Positions 47,677 to 57,204 of a stretch of 64,000 bases of DNA are shown in pieces. The translations under genes were made by a program, and so were the position numbers. The notes under the pieces were generated by a model. The model had not been told where the DNA came from and did no database searches. It saw only the letters and a program-made list of their open reading frames with translations. The stretch lies in NCBI GenBank assembly GCA_944322575.1, contig CALUPK010000006.1:1-64000 (forward strand), read 5' to 3'. How positions within the stretch are numbered: position 1 is the first letter of the stretch; each line of letters begins with the position of its first letter. This DNA is from an uncultured Bacteroidales bacterium. Its GTDB lineage: Bacteria > Bacteroidota > Bacteroidia > Bacteroidales > UBA932.

Positions 47677-48069
47677 ATGGACACGATTTTCGATCCGTTG
47701 AGAAAGACAGAAGTGGCCCTTACCCCGGAGGAACAGGTCCGTCAGGGTGTTATTGCATGGCTGCACGGTCAGATGGGGATTCCGCTGGTGATGATGGCCT
47801 CGGAATATGCATTCCGGTACAACGGAAGGCAGTACAGGGCCGATATCGTGGTCTTCGGCAGGGATGCCGCCCCGCTGCTGCTGGTGGAGTGCAAGGCTCC
47901 GGGGGTGAGGATTGACAGGGAGGTGATAGAGCAGGGTATACGCTACAACCGTGTCCTTAACGTGAAGTATATGATGTTTACCAACGGTGAGAAAATGTAT
48001 TTCTGCGAGAGGACCGGAGACGGCCCGGAGTACAGGTTCCTGCCGCAAATACCGGAAATAAAGATTTAA
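47677..48069 (+). CDS. Type I restriction HsdR N-terminal-like (PD-(D/E)XK) protein
   Basis: 130 aa. One domain resembling the HsdR_N nuclease fold: RYNGRQYRADIVVFGRDAAPLLLVECKAP supplies the D...ExK catalytic pattern (Asp in RADIVVF, ECK in LLVECK). No HsdS, HsdM or helicase gene is nearby, so this is the stand-alone housekeeping type seen in Bacteroidetes, of unknown role. TTG 47668 is in frame but lies inside the promoter box. The next gene begins one base after the stop. Confidence 0.88.
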   Translation: MDTIFDPLRKTEVALTPEEQVRQGVIAWLHGQMGIPLVMMASEYAFRYNGRQYRADIVVFGRDAAPLLLVECKAPGVRIDREVIEQGIRYNRVLNVKYMMFTNGEKMYFCERTGDGPEYRFLPQIPEIKI

Positions 48070-48070
48070 G

Positions 48071-49474
48071 ATGATACTCGACTGTTCAAAACCGATATTC
48101 GGAGTCATATCCGAGGAGGCCCGTAGGATGGGGGTCCGCGCCTATGTGATAGGAGGCTATGTACGGGACCAGATTCTGGGACGGCACAGCAAGGATATAG
48201 ACGTGGTGGTGGAGGGGGACGGCCCGGCCCTGGCCCGCAGAGTGGGAGAGAGGACCGGCTCGCACGTGGCCATATTCGCCCGTTTCGGGACGGCGATGAT
48301 ACACTCCTCCGAGGGGGAGGAGGTGGAGTTCGTGGGGGCCCGGAAGGAGTCCTACTCGAGCGATTCGCGCAAGCCCAGCGTGAGCCGCGGAACCCTGAGG
48401 GACGACCAGCTCCGCCGCGACTTTACTATCAACGCCCTCTCATTTTCCCTGCAGCCGGAGGACATGGGAACTGTCTACGACCCTTTCAACGGACTGGAGG
48501 ACCTTCGCAACGGGCTGATCCGCACTCCATTGGACCCTGATGCCACTTTCTCCGACGATCCCCTGAGGATGGTGAGGGCCATACGCTTTGCGACGCAGTT
48601 AGGATTTACCATTGTTCCTGAGGCTTTAGAGTCGATACGGCGCAACAGGGGCAGGATGGCCATTCTTTCCCCGGAGCGGGTGAGCGAGGAACTGCACAAG
48701 ATACTGATGTCGCCGAAGCCTTCGGTGGGATTCGACCTGATGGACAGGACTACTCTGCTGGAACTGATCCTGCCGGTTATAAGTGCTCTGAAGGGGGTGG
48801 AGACGCAGGAGGGACGCGGGCACAAGGACAATTACCGTCATACCCTGCAGGTGGTGGACAATATCGTGCCGCATACCGATAATCTATGGCTGAGGTGGGC
48901 CGCCCTGCTGCACGATATCGGCAAGCCGGCGACCAAGCGGTATGAGAAAGGGACCGGTTGGACTTTCCACGGACACGAGGTGGTGGGGGCGAAGATGGTC
49001 TACGAGGTGTTCAAGTATCTCCGTATGCCGCTGAATGAGAAGATGAAGTATGTGCAGAAGTTAGTGTTTCTGCATCTGAGGCCGATTGCCCTGGTTCAGG
49101 AGGAGGTGACGGACTCGGCGGTGCGCCGTCTGCTCTTCGACGCGGGGGATGACATAGATGACCTGATGACTCTCTGCGAGGCGGACATCACTTCGAAGAA
49201 TGACCGGACGGTGGCCCGGCATATAGCCAATTTCCAGTTAGTTCGGCGCAAGCTGCAGGAGGTCGAGGAGAAGGACCGGATCCGCAACTTCCAGCCTCCC
49301 GTGACCGGTGAGATGATCATGGAGACCTACGGCATTCCTCCCTGCCGCGAGATAGGCGTCATCAAGGAGTACATAAAGGACGCCATCCTGGACGGCCGTA
49401 TTTCCAACGACCGTGACGCCGCACTCGCCCTCATGCGTGAAAAAGCCTCTGAACTCGGTTTGAAAGAAATATAG
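48071..49474 (+). CDS. CCA tRNA nucleotidyltransferase / poly(A) polymerase family with HD domain
   Basis: 467 aa. Class II nucleotidyltransferase core: YVIGGYVRDQILGRHSKDIDVVV holds the two metal-binding Asp, and RRDFTINALSF and DDPLRMVRAIRFATQLGF are the next family motifs. A C-terminal HD domain follows (LLHDIGKPATKR). It adds or repairs the 3' CCA of tRNAs. Bacteroidetes HD-containing members are usually full CCA-adding enzymes. One base separates it from the HsdR-N gene, suggesting a shared transcript. Confidence 0.94.
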   Translation: MILDCSKPIFGVISEEARRMGVRAYVIGGYVRDQILGRHSKDIDVVVEGDGPALARRVGERTGSHVAIFARFGTAMIHSSEGEEVEFVGARKESYSSDSRKPSVSRGTLRDDQLRRDFTINALSFSLQPEDMGTVYDPFNGLEDLRNGLIRTPLDPDATFSDDPLRMVRAIRFATQLGFTIVPEALESIRRNRGRMAILSPERVSEELHKILMSPKPSVGFDLMDRTTLLELILPVISALKGVETQEGRGHKDNYRHTLQVVDNIVPHTDNLWLRWAALLHDIGKPATKRYEKGTGWTFHGHEVVGAKMVYEVFKYLRMPLNEKMKYVQKLVFLHLRPIALVQEEVTDSAVRRLLFDAGDDIDDLMTLCEADITSKNDRTVARHIANFQLVRRKLQEVEEKDRIRNFQPPVTGEMIMETYGIPPCREIGVIKEYIKDAILDGRISNDRDAALALMREKASELGLKEI

Positions 49475-49528
49475 AGGGCGGCTAGTCTTTTCTCGTTGCT
49501 TTATATTTCTTTCAGGCTTACTGTGTGA

Positions 49529-50128
49529 CTAATGCAGTGACACTCCTATCAGCCGCATGAATTCACTTCTGGTACGCTCGTCCTTGAGGAAACCTCCGGT
49601 GAAAGCCGAGGTGGTGGTGATGGAGTTCTGTTTCTGGACTCCGCGGATCTGCATGCACATGTGGGAGGCCTCGATGACCACGCCCACTCCGAGAGGATGC
49701 AGGGTGTTCTGGATGCAGTCGCGTATCTGCACGGTCAGTCGCTCCTGTACCTGAAGGCGGCGGGCATAGCACTCGACGACGCGGGCTATCTTGCTGAGCC
49801 CGGTGATGTAGCCGTTGGGAATATAGGCGACGTGGGCCTTGCCGTAGAAGGGCAGCAGGTGATGCTCGCACATGGAGTACAGCTCGATGTCCTTGACCAC
49901 CACCATCTGACGGTAGTCTTCCTTGAACATGGCCGAGCGAAGGATCTCGGCGCCGTCCATGTAGTAGCCCTGGGTGAGGAACTGCATGCTCTTGGCCACC
50001 CTCTCCGGAGTCTTGAGCAGTCCCTCGCGCTCAGGATCCTCCCCGAGCAGATGCAAAACCTCTTTATAGTGTACTGCAAGCTCCTTGGTGGCCTGCGGAT
50101 CATATTCCTCGATTTTCTTGAATGCCAT
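49529..50128 (-). CDS. folE: GTP cyclohydrolase I
   Basis: Converts GTP to 7,8-dihydroneopterin triphosphate, first step of folate synthesis. 199 aa from [12 protein letters not shown]. Zinc and active-site residues in [20 protein letters not shown]; the second zinc Cys lies in [28 protein letters not shown] is also conserved. The frame is open up to 50215 but the extra 29 residues are not family-like. Divergent from the LolD-type gene over a 95-bp gap whose boxes are imperfect (TAATATTG minus, TACTTTAG plus). Confidence 0.97.
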   Translation of the reverse strand: MAFKKIEEYDPQATKELAVHYKEVLHLLGEDPEREGLLKTPERVAKSMQFLTQGYYMDGAEILRSAMFKEDYRQMVVVKDIELYSMCEHHLLPFYGKAHVAYIPNGYITGLSKIARVVECYARRLQVQERLTVQIRDCIQNTLHPLGVGVVIEASHMCMQIRGVQKQNSITTTSAFTGGFLKDERTRSEFMRLIGVSLH

Positions 50129-50223
50129 TTCGGTAAAATTTTTGAAGCGCAATATTAAGGAAAATGTTGTAGACTGCCAATAAATTATTACTTTAGACGC
50201 CGATTTCAAATACAAAGATTATT

Positions 50224-50940
50224 ATGGCGAAAGCGGATGAGATTATCAGACTCGAGGATATCCGCAGGATATACCGGGTCGGAAATCAGGAGGTGAGAGC
50301 TTTGGACGGGGTCTCGCTTTCTGTTTACCAAAACGAGTACGTAGCAATTATGGGCCCTTCGGGCTCGGGAAAGTCCACACTTATGAACATTCTAGGCTGC
50401 TTGGATTCCCCCAGCAACGGCCATTACATCCTCAATGGGGTGGATGTAAGCGAGATGGAGGACGGCGAGCTGGCCGATGTCCGCAACCGCGAGATCGGCT
50501 TCGTCTTTCAGTCCTTCAACTTGCTTCCACGGTACAATGCCATAGAGAACGTCGCCCTGCCCATGGTCTATGCCGGAGTGCCGGCCAAGGAGCGCATGGA
50601 GAGGGCGGCGGCAGCCTTAGAGAGCGTGGCCCTGTCGGAACGGATGGACCACAAGCCCAACGAACTGTCCGGCGGTCAGAAGCAGAGGGTGGCTCTGGCC
50701 AGGGCTCTTATCAACAACCCTTCCATCATCCTGGCGGACGAGCCCACCGGCAACCTGGACACCCACACTTCCATCGAGATAATGCGGCTGTTCGACGAGA
50801 TTCACAGCCGGGGCAATACGGTGATAGTGGTAACTCATGAGGAGGACATAGCGGCTTACGCCCACCGCATCATCCGGCTCAGGGACGGAAAAGTGGAGTC
50901 GGACACTGAGAACAAAGACTATACTAAAACATTTAATTGA
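50224..50940 (+). CDS. ABC transporter ATPase, LolD/MacB type
   Basis: 238 aa. Walker [12 protein letters not shown]-loop FVFQSFNLL, signature [15 protein letters not shown], Walker [13 protein letters not shown]. The ordering and spacing fit the LolD/MacB/FtsE group, which powers lipoprotein release, peptide export or cell-division permeases. No permease gene is adjacent (a cobalamin adenosyltransferase and DUF2795 gene follow), so its partner must be encoded elsewhere. The stop lies 7 bp before the next start. Confidence 0.92.
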   Translation: MAKADEIIRLEDIRRIYRVGNQEVRALDGVSLSVYQNEYVAIMGPSGSGKSTLMNILGCLDSPSNGHYILNGVDVSEMEDGELADVRNREIGFVFQSFNLLPRYNAIENVALPMVYAGVPAKERMERAAAALESVALSERMDHKPNELSGGQKQRVALARALINNPSIILADEPTGNLDTHTSIEIMRLFDEIHSRGNTVIVVTHEEDIAAYAHRIIRLRDGKVESDTENKDYTKTFN

Positions 50941-50947
50941 CAACAGC

Positions 50948-51478
50948 ATGAAAATCTACACGAAAACCGGCGACTCCGGTGAGACCTCCCTGGTGGGAGG
51001 CAAGAGAGTATCAAAGGCCTCCCTCAGAGTCTGCGCCTACGGGGATATGGACGAGCTTATCTCCTATATCGGCCTGCTGCGCTGCGGGATTCCTCAGAGC
51101 GATGCTTTCCTGCGCAGGGTGCAGGCCGTCCTGATGACCGGTTCGGCCCATATAGCCTCGGAGGTGGAGAATCCGCGTCTGACGCCCTTCCCATATGAGG
51201 AGATCCGTACGCTTGAGGATGAAATAGACCGTCTGAGTGCCCTGATGCCTCCCATGAAGTCGTTTGTACTGCCGGCAGGACCTGCCGCTGCCGCTCATTG
51301 TCATATCGCCAGATGCGTGTGCCGCCGCAGCGAGCGCTCATGTGTGGCCATAGGCGACCACCGGCCGGACGTGCAGGATGTGATACGGTATCTCAACCGT
51401 CTGTCCGACCTGCTTTTCACTCTCGGCCGCTATCAGTGCCACGCAAGTAACATTCCCGAAGATTTTTGGACCGAGTAG
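50948..51478 (+). CDS. Cob(I)yrinic acid a,c-diamide adenosyltransferase, PduO type
   Basis: Adenosylates the corrin cobalt using ATP, giving the coenzyme form of B12. 176 aa. N-terminal IYTKTGDSGETSLVGGKRVSK is the ATP-binding stretch, then CAYGDMDELISYIG and RCVCRRSERSC. The family motif usually has ARTV.RRAER; here ARCVCRRSER keeps the two Arg. No corrin-synthesis genes or B12 riboswitch are nearby, consistent with salvage. 7 bp after the ABC gene. Confidence 0.9.
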   Translation: MKIYTKTGDSGETSLVGGKRVSKASLRVCAYGDMDELISYIGLLRCGIPQSDAFLRRVQAVLMTGSAHIASEVENPRLTPFPYEEIRTLEDEIDRLSALMPPMKSFVLPAGPAAAAHCHIARCVCRRSERSCVAIGDHRPDVQDVIRYLNRLSDLLFTLGRYQCHASNIPEDFWTE

Positions 51479-51490
51479 AATTATTTTGTT

Positions 51491-51498
51491 TATATTTG
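51491..51498 (+). promoter_or_regulatory. Promoter -7 element of the DUF2795 gene
   Basis: TATATTTG, 44 bp before the ATG at 51543, just after the PduO stop. Confidence 0.55.
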
Positions 51499-51542
51499 CC
51501 GCCCAAAAATCAACAAAGAAAACATTTAAAGTACAAGACGCT

Positions 51543-51764
51543 ATGTATTGGACACTTGAATTGGCCTCAAAGCTCGAAGACGCTCCCTGGCCTGCAACAA
51601 AAGACGAATTGATCGACTATGCTACCCGTTCCGGTGCACCCCTTGAGGTTATAGAGAACCTCGAAGACTTGGAGGACGACGGGGAAGTATACGAAAGCAT
51701 AGAGGAAATCTGGCCCGACTATCCCAGCAAGGAGGACTTTTTCTTCAACGAGGACGAGTACTAA
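51543..51764 (+). CDS. DUF2795 small acidic protein
   Basis: 73 aa, cytosolic, strongly acidic (ends DFFFNEDEY). N-terminal MYWTLELASKLEDAPWPATK and DLEDDGEVYESIEEIWPDYP are the conserved DUF2795 blocks in Bacteroidetes. Function unknown. It has its own promoter and a strong terminator, so it is a monocistronic unit, and its codon use suggests good expression. An in-frame TTG at 51486 is upstream of the promoter box and can be excluded. Confidence 0.88.
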   Translation: MYWTLELASKLEDAPWPATKDELIDYATRSGAPLEVIENLEDLEDDGEVYESIEEIWPDYPSKEDFFFNEDEY

Positions 51765-51796
51765 GATTCCCTGCGCGACAGGCAATAAGAAATTCA

Positions 51797-51840
51797 GCGG
51801 GACGACCGGAGTTATGCCGGTTGTCCCGCTTGTGTTTTTT
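51797..51840 (+). terminator. Rho-independent terminator after the DUF2795 gene
   Basis: GCGGGACGACCGG (51797-51809), loop AGTTATG, CCGGTTGTCCCGC (51817-51829) with one G-U pair, then a run of six T at 51835-51840. Confidence 0.85.
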
Positions 51841-51854
51841 GGGTGCCTGCAGGG

Positions 51855-53150
51855 TCAGCGGGTGAAGTCGGCGGCCGCGGCCATCTTGGCGGCGATGCGT
51901 TCGGTGGCGAGGTTGCCGATGCTGCCGGTGTGGGTGTGGCGGAGGGTGCGGTCTGCCTTGAAGGTGCCGGAGCTGACTTCCTGGCCGACGGCTTTGTAGG
52001 CGTCGCGGAAGGGGGTGCCGGAGAGGACCCTTCGGTTGACCTCCTCGACAGTGAACAGGCAGTCGTAGAGCGGAGAGTCCATGATGTGCGCGTTGACGGT
52101 GATGTGCCCGAGCATATAGATGGTCATGTCTATGCAGCTGTGCAGCAGGCTCAGGGCAGGGAAGAGGATGTCCTTGAGCAGCTGGAAGTCGCGGTGGTAG
52201 CCGTGGGGCATGTTGCTGCACAGCATGGCCGTCTGGGTCCAGCAGGACATGATGCGGTTGCAGTTGCCGCGGATGATTTCCCAGACATCTGGATTCTTCT
52301 TGTGGGGCATGATGCTGGAGCCGGTGGTGAGTTCGGCCGGGAAGGAGATGAATCCGAAATTGGGGCACATGTACAGGCAGCAGTCGGAGGCGAATTTATT
52401 GAGGGTAAGGGCAATGGAACCCATGGCGGCGGCTACTGCCAGTTCTGTCCTTCCGCGGCTCATCTGGGCGGCGACGGAATTATAGCTCATGCTGCCGAAG
52501 CCCAGCAGGCGGGTGGTCATCTCCCGGTCGAGGGGAAAGGAACTGCCGTAGCCGGCCGCGGACCCGAGTGGGTTCTGGTCCGCCACCCTGTACGCCCCGT
52601 GCAGCATGTACATGTCCTCTGACAGGGCTTCCGCGTAGGCTCCGAACCACAGGCCGAAGGACGAGGGCATGGCCGTTTGTCCGTGGGTATAGCCCGGCAG
52701 GAGGATGTACTTGTGCTTCTCACTGAGTTCCTGAAGGATGGCAAACAGATCCAGGACCTGCAGGCGGAAGCGTAGGATCTCATCCTTGAGGAAGAGCTTG
52801 ATGTCCACCAGCACCTGGTCGTTCCTGGACCGGCCCGAGTGTATCTTCTTCCCGATGTCTCCTATTCTTCGGGTAAGGAGAAGCTCTATCTGTGAGTGTA
52901 TGTCCTCGACATCGTCCTCCAAGGTGAACCTCCCTGCATCGATGTCCTTTTCAATTTCATCTAATCCGGATGTGAGAGCCGTCAGCTCACCGGCAGTGAG
53001 CAGCCCGATGCTCTCTAACATCCTGATGTGGGCCTTGGAACCCTGTACATCGTATTTCGCGAGGCGAAGGTCGAGGACCCTGTCGTCCCCGACCGTGAAA
53101 TTCTCCACTGCTGCGGCAGCTTCAGCCCCTTTGCTCCAAAGTGTTGCCAT
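51855..53150 (-). CDS. argH: Argininosuccinate lyase
   Basis: Last arginine step: argininosuccinate to arginine and fumarate. 431 aa. HSGRSRNDQV near the N-terminus and the superfamily signature GSSIMPHKKNPD are intact. Last gene of the operon; its start overlaps the 3' end of argE by 29 bp. The strong stem at 51797-51829 just downstream may also end this transcript, although the T-run favours the other strand. Confidence 0.97.
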   Translation of the reverse strand: MATLWSKGAEAAAAVENFTVGDDRVLDLRLAKYDVQGSKAHIRMLESIGLLTAGELTALTSGLDEIEKDIDAGRFTLEDDVEDIHSQIELLLTRRIGDIGKKIHSGRSRNDQVLVDIKLFLKDEILRFRLQVLDLFAILQELSEKHKYILLPGYTHGQTAMPSSFGLWFGAYAEALSEDMYMLHGAYRVADQNPLGSAAGYGSSFPLDREMTTRLLGFGSMSYNSVAAQMSRGRTELAVAAAMGSIALTLNKFASDCCLYMCPNFGFISFPAELTTGSSIMPHKKNPDVWEIIRGNCNRIMSCWTQTAMLCSNMPHGYHRDFQLLKDILFPALSLLHSCIDMTIYMLGHITVNAHIMDSPLYDCLFTVEEVNRRVLSGTPFRDAYKAVGQEVSSGTFKADRTLRHTHTGSIGNLATERIAAKMAAAADFTR

Positions 53151-54279
53151 AATCTGTGATTTTAAGGAAATGTCTGATAAAGTGTATGTATGTTCTTATT
53201 CCGTCCTCTATCTCCCCGACCGTTACGTATTCGTCCCTGCGGTGCGATCTGGACGAGTCTCCCGGCCCCATCTTCACCGCATCGCAGTCAAGCCGGATCC
53301 AGTCGGAGGCGGTAGGGGAGACGAATGTCTCTATGCCGAGTTCCGCGGCGCACCACAGCAGGGGGGATCCTGCCTTGGTGGAGGAGGACCTGTTGTGGAG
53401 ATTCCGCGGGGTCAGACGGCTGAGGCATACCTCCTGGAGCATGTCCAGGATAGAAGAGTTGGTGTATTCTCCGTTGGGGCGTATGTCCACGACGAAGGAG
53501 CATCTGTCCGGAATGACGTTGTGCGCAGTTCCTGCCTCTATCTGAGTCACATTGACGTGAACCTCCCCCATCAGCGGGGATATCCTGTCGAAACGGAAGT
53601 TCCTGATCCGGTTGATGTCGTCTATGGCAGTGTACAGGGCATTGACCCCTTCGTTCCTTGCAGCATGGCCGCTCTCTCCGGAGGCGGTTCCGTCGAGGAC
53701 CAGAAGCCCGCGCTCTGCAATCGCCGCCTTCATTCCCGTAGGCTCTCCGACTATTGCCCAGTCAGGTGTGCGGAGGGTCAGGCCATTTTCGTACAGCAGT
53801 CCCTCCTTCAGAGCGGCACACACCGCTTCCATACCGCCGGAGCCGGAGCGCTCTTCCTCTACGCTGAGCACGAGCATGAGGTTGATCGGTAGCCGGAGAC
53901 TGTAGAAATACCGCATGGCCGCAATCATGGCTACGGCGGAGGCTCCGTCATCATTGGCGCCTAACCCGGCCACTACTGAGGCAGCTTCCGGACAGGTGCC
54001 GGAGATGGACGGCCGGTAAGGGTCGAACGAGTAACCTTCGGCCGGGAGCACTGTGTCTAAATGGGCGCAGAGCATGAGTGTCTTTCTGTCCGGAGAATAT
54101 CCGGAGTTGACGGATATGATGTTGTTCCTGAGCCGTACATGCATTATGCCTGCCGCGGTCAGAAAGTCCGAAACATGCTGGCTGACCTTCTCTTCCTCAA
54201 AGGAAGGGGAGGGGATGGCTATCATCTCCCTGAGCAGGCGGACGGCGTCGTTCAAAAGGGTACGGATATCTTCTTTCAT
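53122..54279 (-). CDS. argE: M20 deacylase, N-acyl(succinyl)ornithine/citrulline deacylase
   Basis: 385 aa M20 metallopeptidase-family hydrolase. Metal and catalytic residues in LCAHLDTVLP, GLGANDDGASA and SVEEERSGSGG. In this operon it should remove the N-acyl group. As the carbamoyltransferase here is the succinylornithine type, the substrate is expected to be N-succinylcitrulline (inference), freeing citrulline for ArgG. Gap of 4 bp to argB upstream and a 29-bp overlap with argH. Confidence 0.88.
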   Translation of the reverse strand: MKEDIRTLLNDAVRLLREMIAIPSPSFEEEKVSQHVSDFLTAAGIMHVRLRNNIISVNSGYSPDRKTLMLCAHLDTVLPAEGYSFDPYRPSISGTCPEAASVVAGLGANDDGASAVAMIAAMRYFYSLRLPINLMLVLSVEEERSGSGGMEAVCAALKEGLLYENGLTLRTPDWAIVGEPTGMKAAIAERGLLVLDGTASGESGHAARNEGVNALYTAIDDINRIRNFRFDRISPLMGEVHVNVTQIEAGTAHNVIPDRCSFVVDIRPNGEYTNSSILDMLQEVCLSRLTPRNLHNRSSSTKAGSPLLWCAAELGIETFVSPTASDWIRLDCDAVKMGPGDSSRSHRRDEYVTVGEIEDGIRTYIHFIRHFLKITDYGNTLEQRG

Positions 54280-54283
54280 AGGC

Positions 54284-55057
54284 TTAGAGTATGATTTTAG
54301 TGCCTTTGCCGCTCAGCAGGCTGCGGGCATGGGTGACTGTGATTTCACTCACTCCGTTCCTGAGGGCCGCGAAGGCGTTGTCCAGTTTGGGTATCATGCC
54401 GGCGGCAATCCGGCCCTCGCTTCTGAGGGACCGGTACATCCCGGAGCTTATCTCCGGAATGACGCTGCTGTCATCGTCCTTGTCGTACAGTACGCCGTCC
54501 TTCTCGAAACAGTAGGTCAGGGAAATATGTCCGGTCTGGGCCAGAGCAGCGGCAAGGCAGGATGCGACGGTGTCGGCATTGGTGTTGAGCAGCTGTCCGC
54601 ACCCGTCATGAGTGACGGCGCAGAACACCGGAGTGATTCCGGCCCGCAGCAGCAGTGTCAGGAAGTCCGTATTGATACTTTCCGGGGTTATGTCCCCCAC
54701 GTACCCGTAGTCGACCGGGACGGGCGCTCTCCTGACAGCCCTGATAAGGTCCGCGTCGGCCCCTGAGACTCCTATGGCGCTGCATCCGAGGCTCTGCAGG
54801 CCGGCGACTATGTTCTTGCCGCACCATCCGGCGTAGACCATGACCACGGCTTTGAGGGCCTGCTCATCCGTGACCCGGCGTCCGTCCACCATGACAGGCT
54901 GCTGTCCGAGCGCTTTCTGCAGCCGGCTGGCCATCACTCCGCCTCCATGTACCAGTATTTTCGCTCCGGAGATGGAGGCGAAGTCCTGGAGAAACCGCTG
55001 CAGCTGCTCCGGGGAGTCGATGATGCTGCCGCCTATTTTCACTATTGTGCAGTCCAT
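54284..55057 (-). CDS. argB: N-acylglutamate kinase
   Basis: Phosphorylates N-acetyl- or N-succinylglutamate. 257 aa, amino-acid kinase fold: KIGGSIID at the start, LVHGGG as the substrate loop, DADLIRAVRR and LNTNADTVAS further on. No extra N-terminal helix of the arginine-inhibited hexameric type, so classical feedback inhibition at this enzyme is not expected. Gap of 10 bp from argF' and 4 bp to argE. Confidence 0.93.
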   Translation of the reverse strand: MDCTIVKIGGSIIDSPEQLQRFLQDFASISGAKILVHGGGVMASRLQKALGQQPVMVDGRRVTDEQALKAVVMVYAGWCGKNIVAGLQSLGCSAIGVSGADADLIRAVRRAPVPVDYGYVGDITPESINTDFLTLLLRAGITPVFCAVTHDGCGQLLNTNADTVASCLAAALAQTGHISLTYCFEKDGVLYDKDDDSSVIPEISSGMYRSLRSEGRIAAGMIPKLDNAFAALRNGVSEITVTHARSLLSGKGTKIIL

Positions 55058-55067
55058 GACCTGGGGC

Positions 55068-56027
55068 TTATTTGTCCATATTCAGGAGAATCTCTTTCAG
55101 GACTGTCTGCGCCGAGACTATGCGGTTGGCCGCCTCGGGGATGACTATCGAGCGGGGGCTCTCTATCACCTCGTCGGTTACTATCATGTTCCGGCGCACC
55201 GGGAGGCAGTGCATGAACCAGGCATTGTCCGTGAGGGCCATCTTGGCGCTGTCTACGGTCCAGCTGCGGTCGGTGGACAGCACCTTGCCGTAATTGTCAC
55301 CACTGTACGCCGCCCAGTTCTTGGCATAGATGAAATGTGCGCCCTCGAATGCCTTCCGCTGGTCGTACTCTATGACGGCGCCTGCAGTGAAGGCGGGGTC
55401 GAGCTCATATCCGCGGGGATGAGTAATTACAAATTCGTATCCGGTCATGCGGATTCCCTCCGCAAATGAGTTGGGAACGGCCTGTGGCAGGGCCTTGGGA
55501 TGCGGGGCCCAGGTCATTACGACCTTCGGCCGTTCCACCTGCTTGTACTCCTCGATGGTAATCAGGTCGGCGAATGTCTGGAGCGGATGCCTTGTCGCCG
55601 CCTCCATGCTTATGACAGGCTTGCCTGAGTATTTGATGAACTGGTTGAGAATGACTTCATTGTAGTCGTCCTCCTTGCTCTCGAAGCGGGCAAATGAGCG
55701 CACGCCTATGATATCGCAGCAGCAGCCCATCACCGGAATCGCCTCTAACAGATGCTCAGGCTTGTCGCCGTCCATGACCACTCCGCGTTCGGTCTCGAGT
55801 TTCCAGGCTCCCTGGTTGATGTCTAAGACTATGACGTTCATGCCTAAGTTGAGGGCGGCTTTCTGGGTGCTGAGCCGGGTCCTGAGGCTGGAGTTGAAGA
55901 ATATCATGAGCAGTGTCCTGTTCCGGCCGAGTTCCTGATCGGCGTAGGGGTGCTCCTTGACGTATTTAGCTTTGGTGCAGGCGGCTTTCAGATCGCCTAT
56001 TTGCAGGATGGATGTAAATGTCTTCAT
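55068..56027 (-). CDS. argF': N-succinylornithine carbamoyltransferase
   Basis: 319 aa. Carbamoylates an N-acylated ornithine rather than ornithine itself. Carbamoyl-phosphate loop FFNSSLRTRLS, EAATRHPLQ and the TWAPHPKALPQAVPNS block are as in the Bacteroides enzyme. Residue 90 is Pro (DKPEHLLEAIPV). In this family Pro90 marks the succinylornithine enzyme, while the acetylornithine enzyme of Xanthomonas has Glu at the matching site. HCLPVRRN near the C-terminus completes the active site. It sets the whole operon as the succinylated arginine route. Confidence 0.94.
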   Translation of the reverse strand: MKTFTSILQIGDLKAACTKAKYVKEHPYADQELGRNRTLLMIFFNSSLRTRLSTQKAALNLGMNVIVLDINQGAWKLETERGVVMDGDKPEHLLEAIPVMGCCCDIIGVRSFARFESKEDDYNEVILNQFIKYSGKPVISMEAATRHPLQTFADLITIEEYKQVERPKVVMTWAPHPKALPQAVPNSFAEGIRMTGYEFVITHPRGYELDPAFTAGAVIEYDQRKAFEGAHFIYAKNWAAYSGDNYGKVLSTDRSWTVDSAKMALTDNAWFMHCLPVRRNMIVTDEVIESPRSIVIPEAANRIVSAQTVLKEILLNMDK

Positions 56028-56031
56028 GGTT

Positions 56032-57180
56032 TTAATTTTTTTCGGTTGAGGTGAGTCTATGCCAGCTCTTCATGAATCCGGCGGCTGTCTCAAATGAAAG
56101 GGTGAGCGGAGGCAGGAGGCGTATGACGTCTGGTCCTGCCGCTCCGGTGAAAATATGCTCCCGCACTAAGAGCATCTCCCTGAGTCCGGAGTATTGCGGC
56201 TTGAGCTGCAGTCCGATCATCAGGCCGCGGCCGCGGTATTGCTCTAAGGCGGGGTCGAGCTGTCCGGAGGGATGAAAGGCTTTCAGGAAATATTCTCCTT
56301 TCTTGGCGGCATTCTCCACTAAATGTTCGTTCTCGATGACGTCGAGGACGGCTAAGGCTGCGGTGCAGGCGAGGTGGTTGCCTCCGAAAGTGGTGCCGAG
56401 GAGGCCGTATGAGGGCTTTATCTCAGGAGAGATGATGACCCCTCCGATGGGAAATCCGTTTGCCATGCCTTTGGCAGTGGTGACGATGTCCGCGCGGATG
56501 CCGGAGAACTGGTGGGCGAAGAACTTGCCGGTGCGGCCGTAGCCGGACTGAACCTCGTCCACAATCAGTACAGCCCCGTATCTGCTGCACATCCGGCGGA
56601 GTTCCACGAGAAAAGCGTCATCCGGCATGTGTATTCCGGCCACGCCCTGTATTCCCTCAATGATGACACCGGCATAGGTGCCGCGGGAGAGTTCCCGCTC
56701 CACTGCCTCCGTATCGCTGAGGGAAATGTATGTGACCCTCTCCGCGGAGTTGAAGGGAGAGCGCAGCCCGGGGTTGTCGGTGACAGCCGCAGCTCCTGAC
56801 GTCCTGCCGTGGAAAGAGCCGGAGAAGGCGAGTATCCGGCTTTTCCCGGTATGGAAGGAGGCCAGTTTCAAAGCGTTCTCGTTGGCTTCGGCTCCGGAGT
56901 TGCAGAGGAAGAGGGAGTAGTCGTCATAGCCGCTGGCCCGGCCTATCCTGTGCGCCAGTTCCTTCTGAAGGGAATTCTGCACGGCGTTGGAGTAGAAGCC
57001 GAGTCTGGCAAGCTGTTCCGAAATCATTCTGATGTAATGCGGGTGACTGTGCCCGATGGATATCACGGCATGGCCTCCGTACATGTCGGTATATTCGTTG
57101 CCGTCCTTGTCCCAGAGGGTGGTGTCTATCCCTCTGACGGGCTCGATGTCCCATAGTCTGTATACTTTGAACAGGTCCAT
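56032..57180 (-). CDS. argD: Acylornithine aminotransferase
   Basis: Class III PLP aminotransferase, 382 aa, converting N-acylglutamate semialdehyde to N-acylornithine. FLCNSGAEANENALKLA, SFHGRTSGA and VDEVQSGYGRTG are the standard motifs; the PLP Lys is in TTAKGMANGFPIG. The first metres of the protein (YRLWDIEPVRG) have the short Bacteroidetes form. Gap of 24 bp from argC and 4 bp to argF'. Confidence 0.94.
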   Translation of the reverse strand: MDLFKVYRLWDIEPVRGIDTTLWDKDGNEYTDMYGGHAVISIGHSHPHYIRMISEQLARLGFYSNAVQNSLQKELAHRIGRASGYDDYSLFLCNSGAEANENALKLASFHTGKSRILAFSGSFHGRTSGAAAVTDNPGLRSPFNSAERVTYISLSDTEAVERELSRGTYAGVIIEGIQGVAGIHMPDDAFLVELRRMCSRYGAVLIVDEVQSGYGRTGKFFAHQFSGIRADIVTTAKGMANGFPIGGVIISPEIKPSYGLLGTTFGGNHLACTAALAVLDVIENEHLVENAAKKGEYFLKAFHPSGQLDPALEQYRGRGLMIGLQLKPQYSGLREMLLVREHIFTGAAGPDVIRLLPPLTLSFETAAGFMKSWHRLTSTEKN

Positions 57181-57204
57181 ATAAATGCTGTTTAAAAGGT
57201 GAGG

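Noticed and set aside
51843..52622. 259-codon open frame opposite argH
   Set aside because: Antisense shadow of a clear argininosuccinate lyase; it begins in a terminator region.
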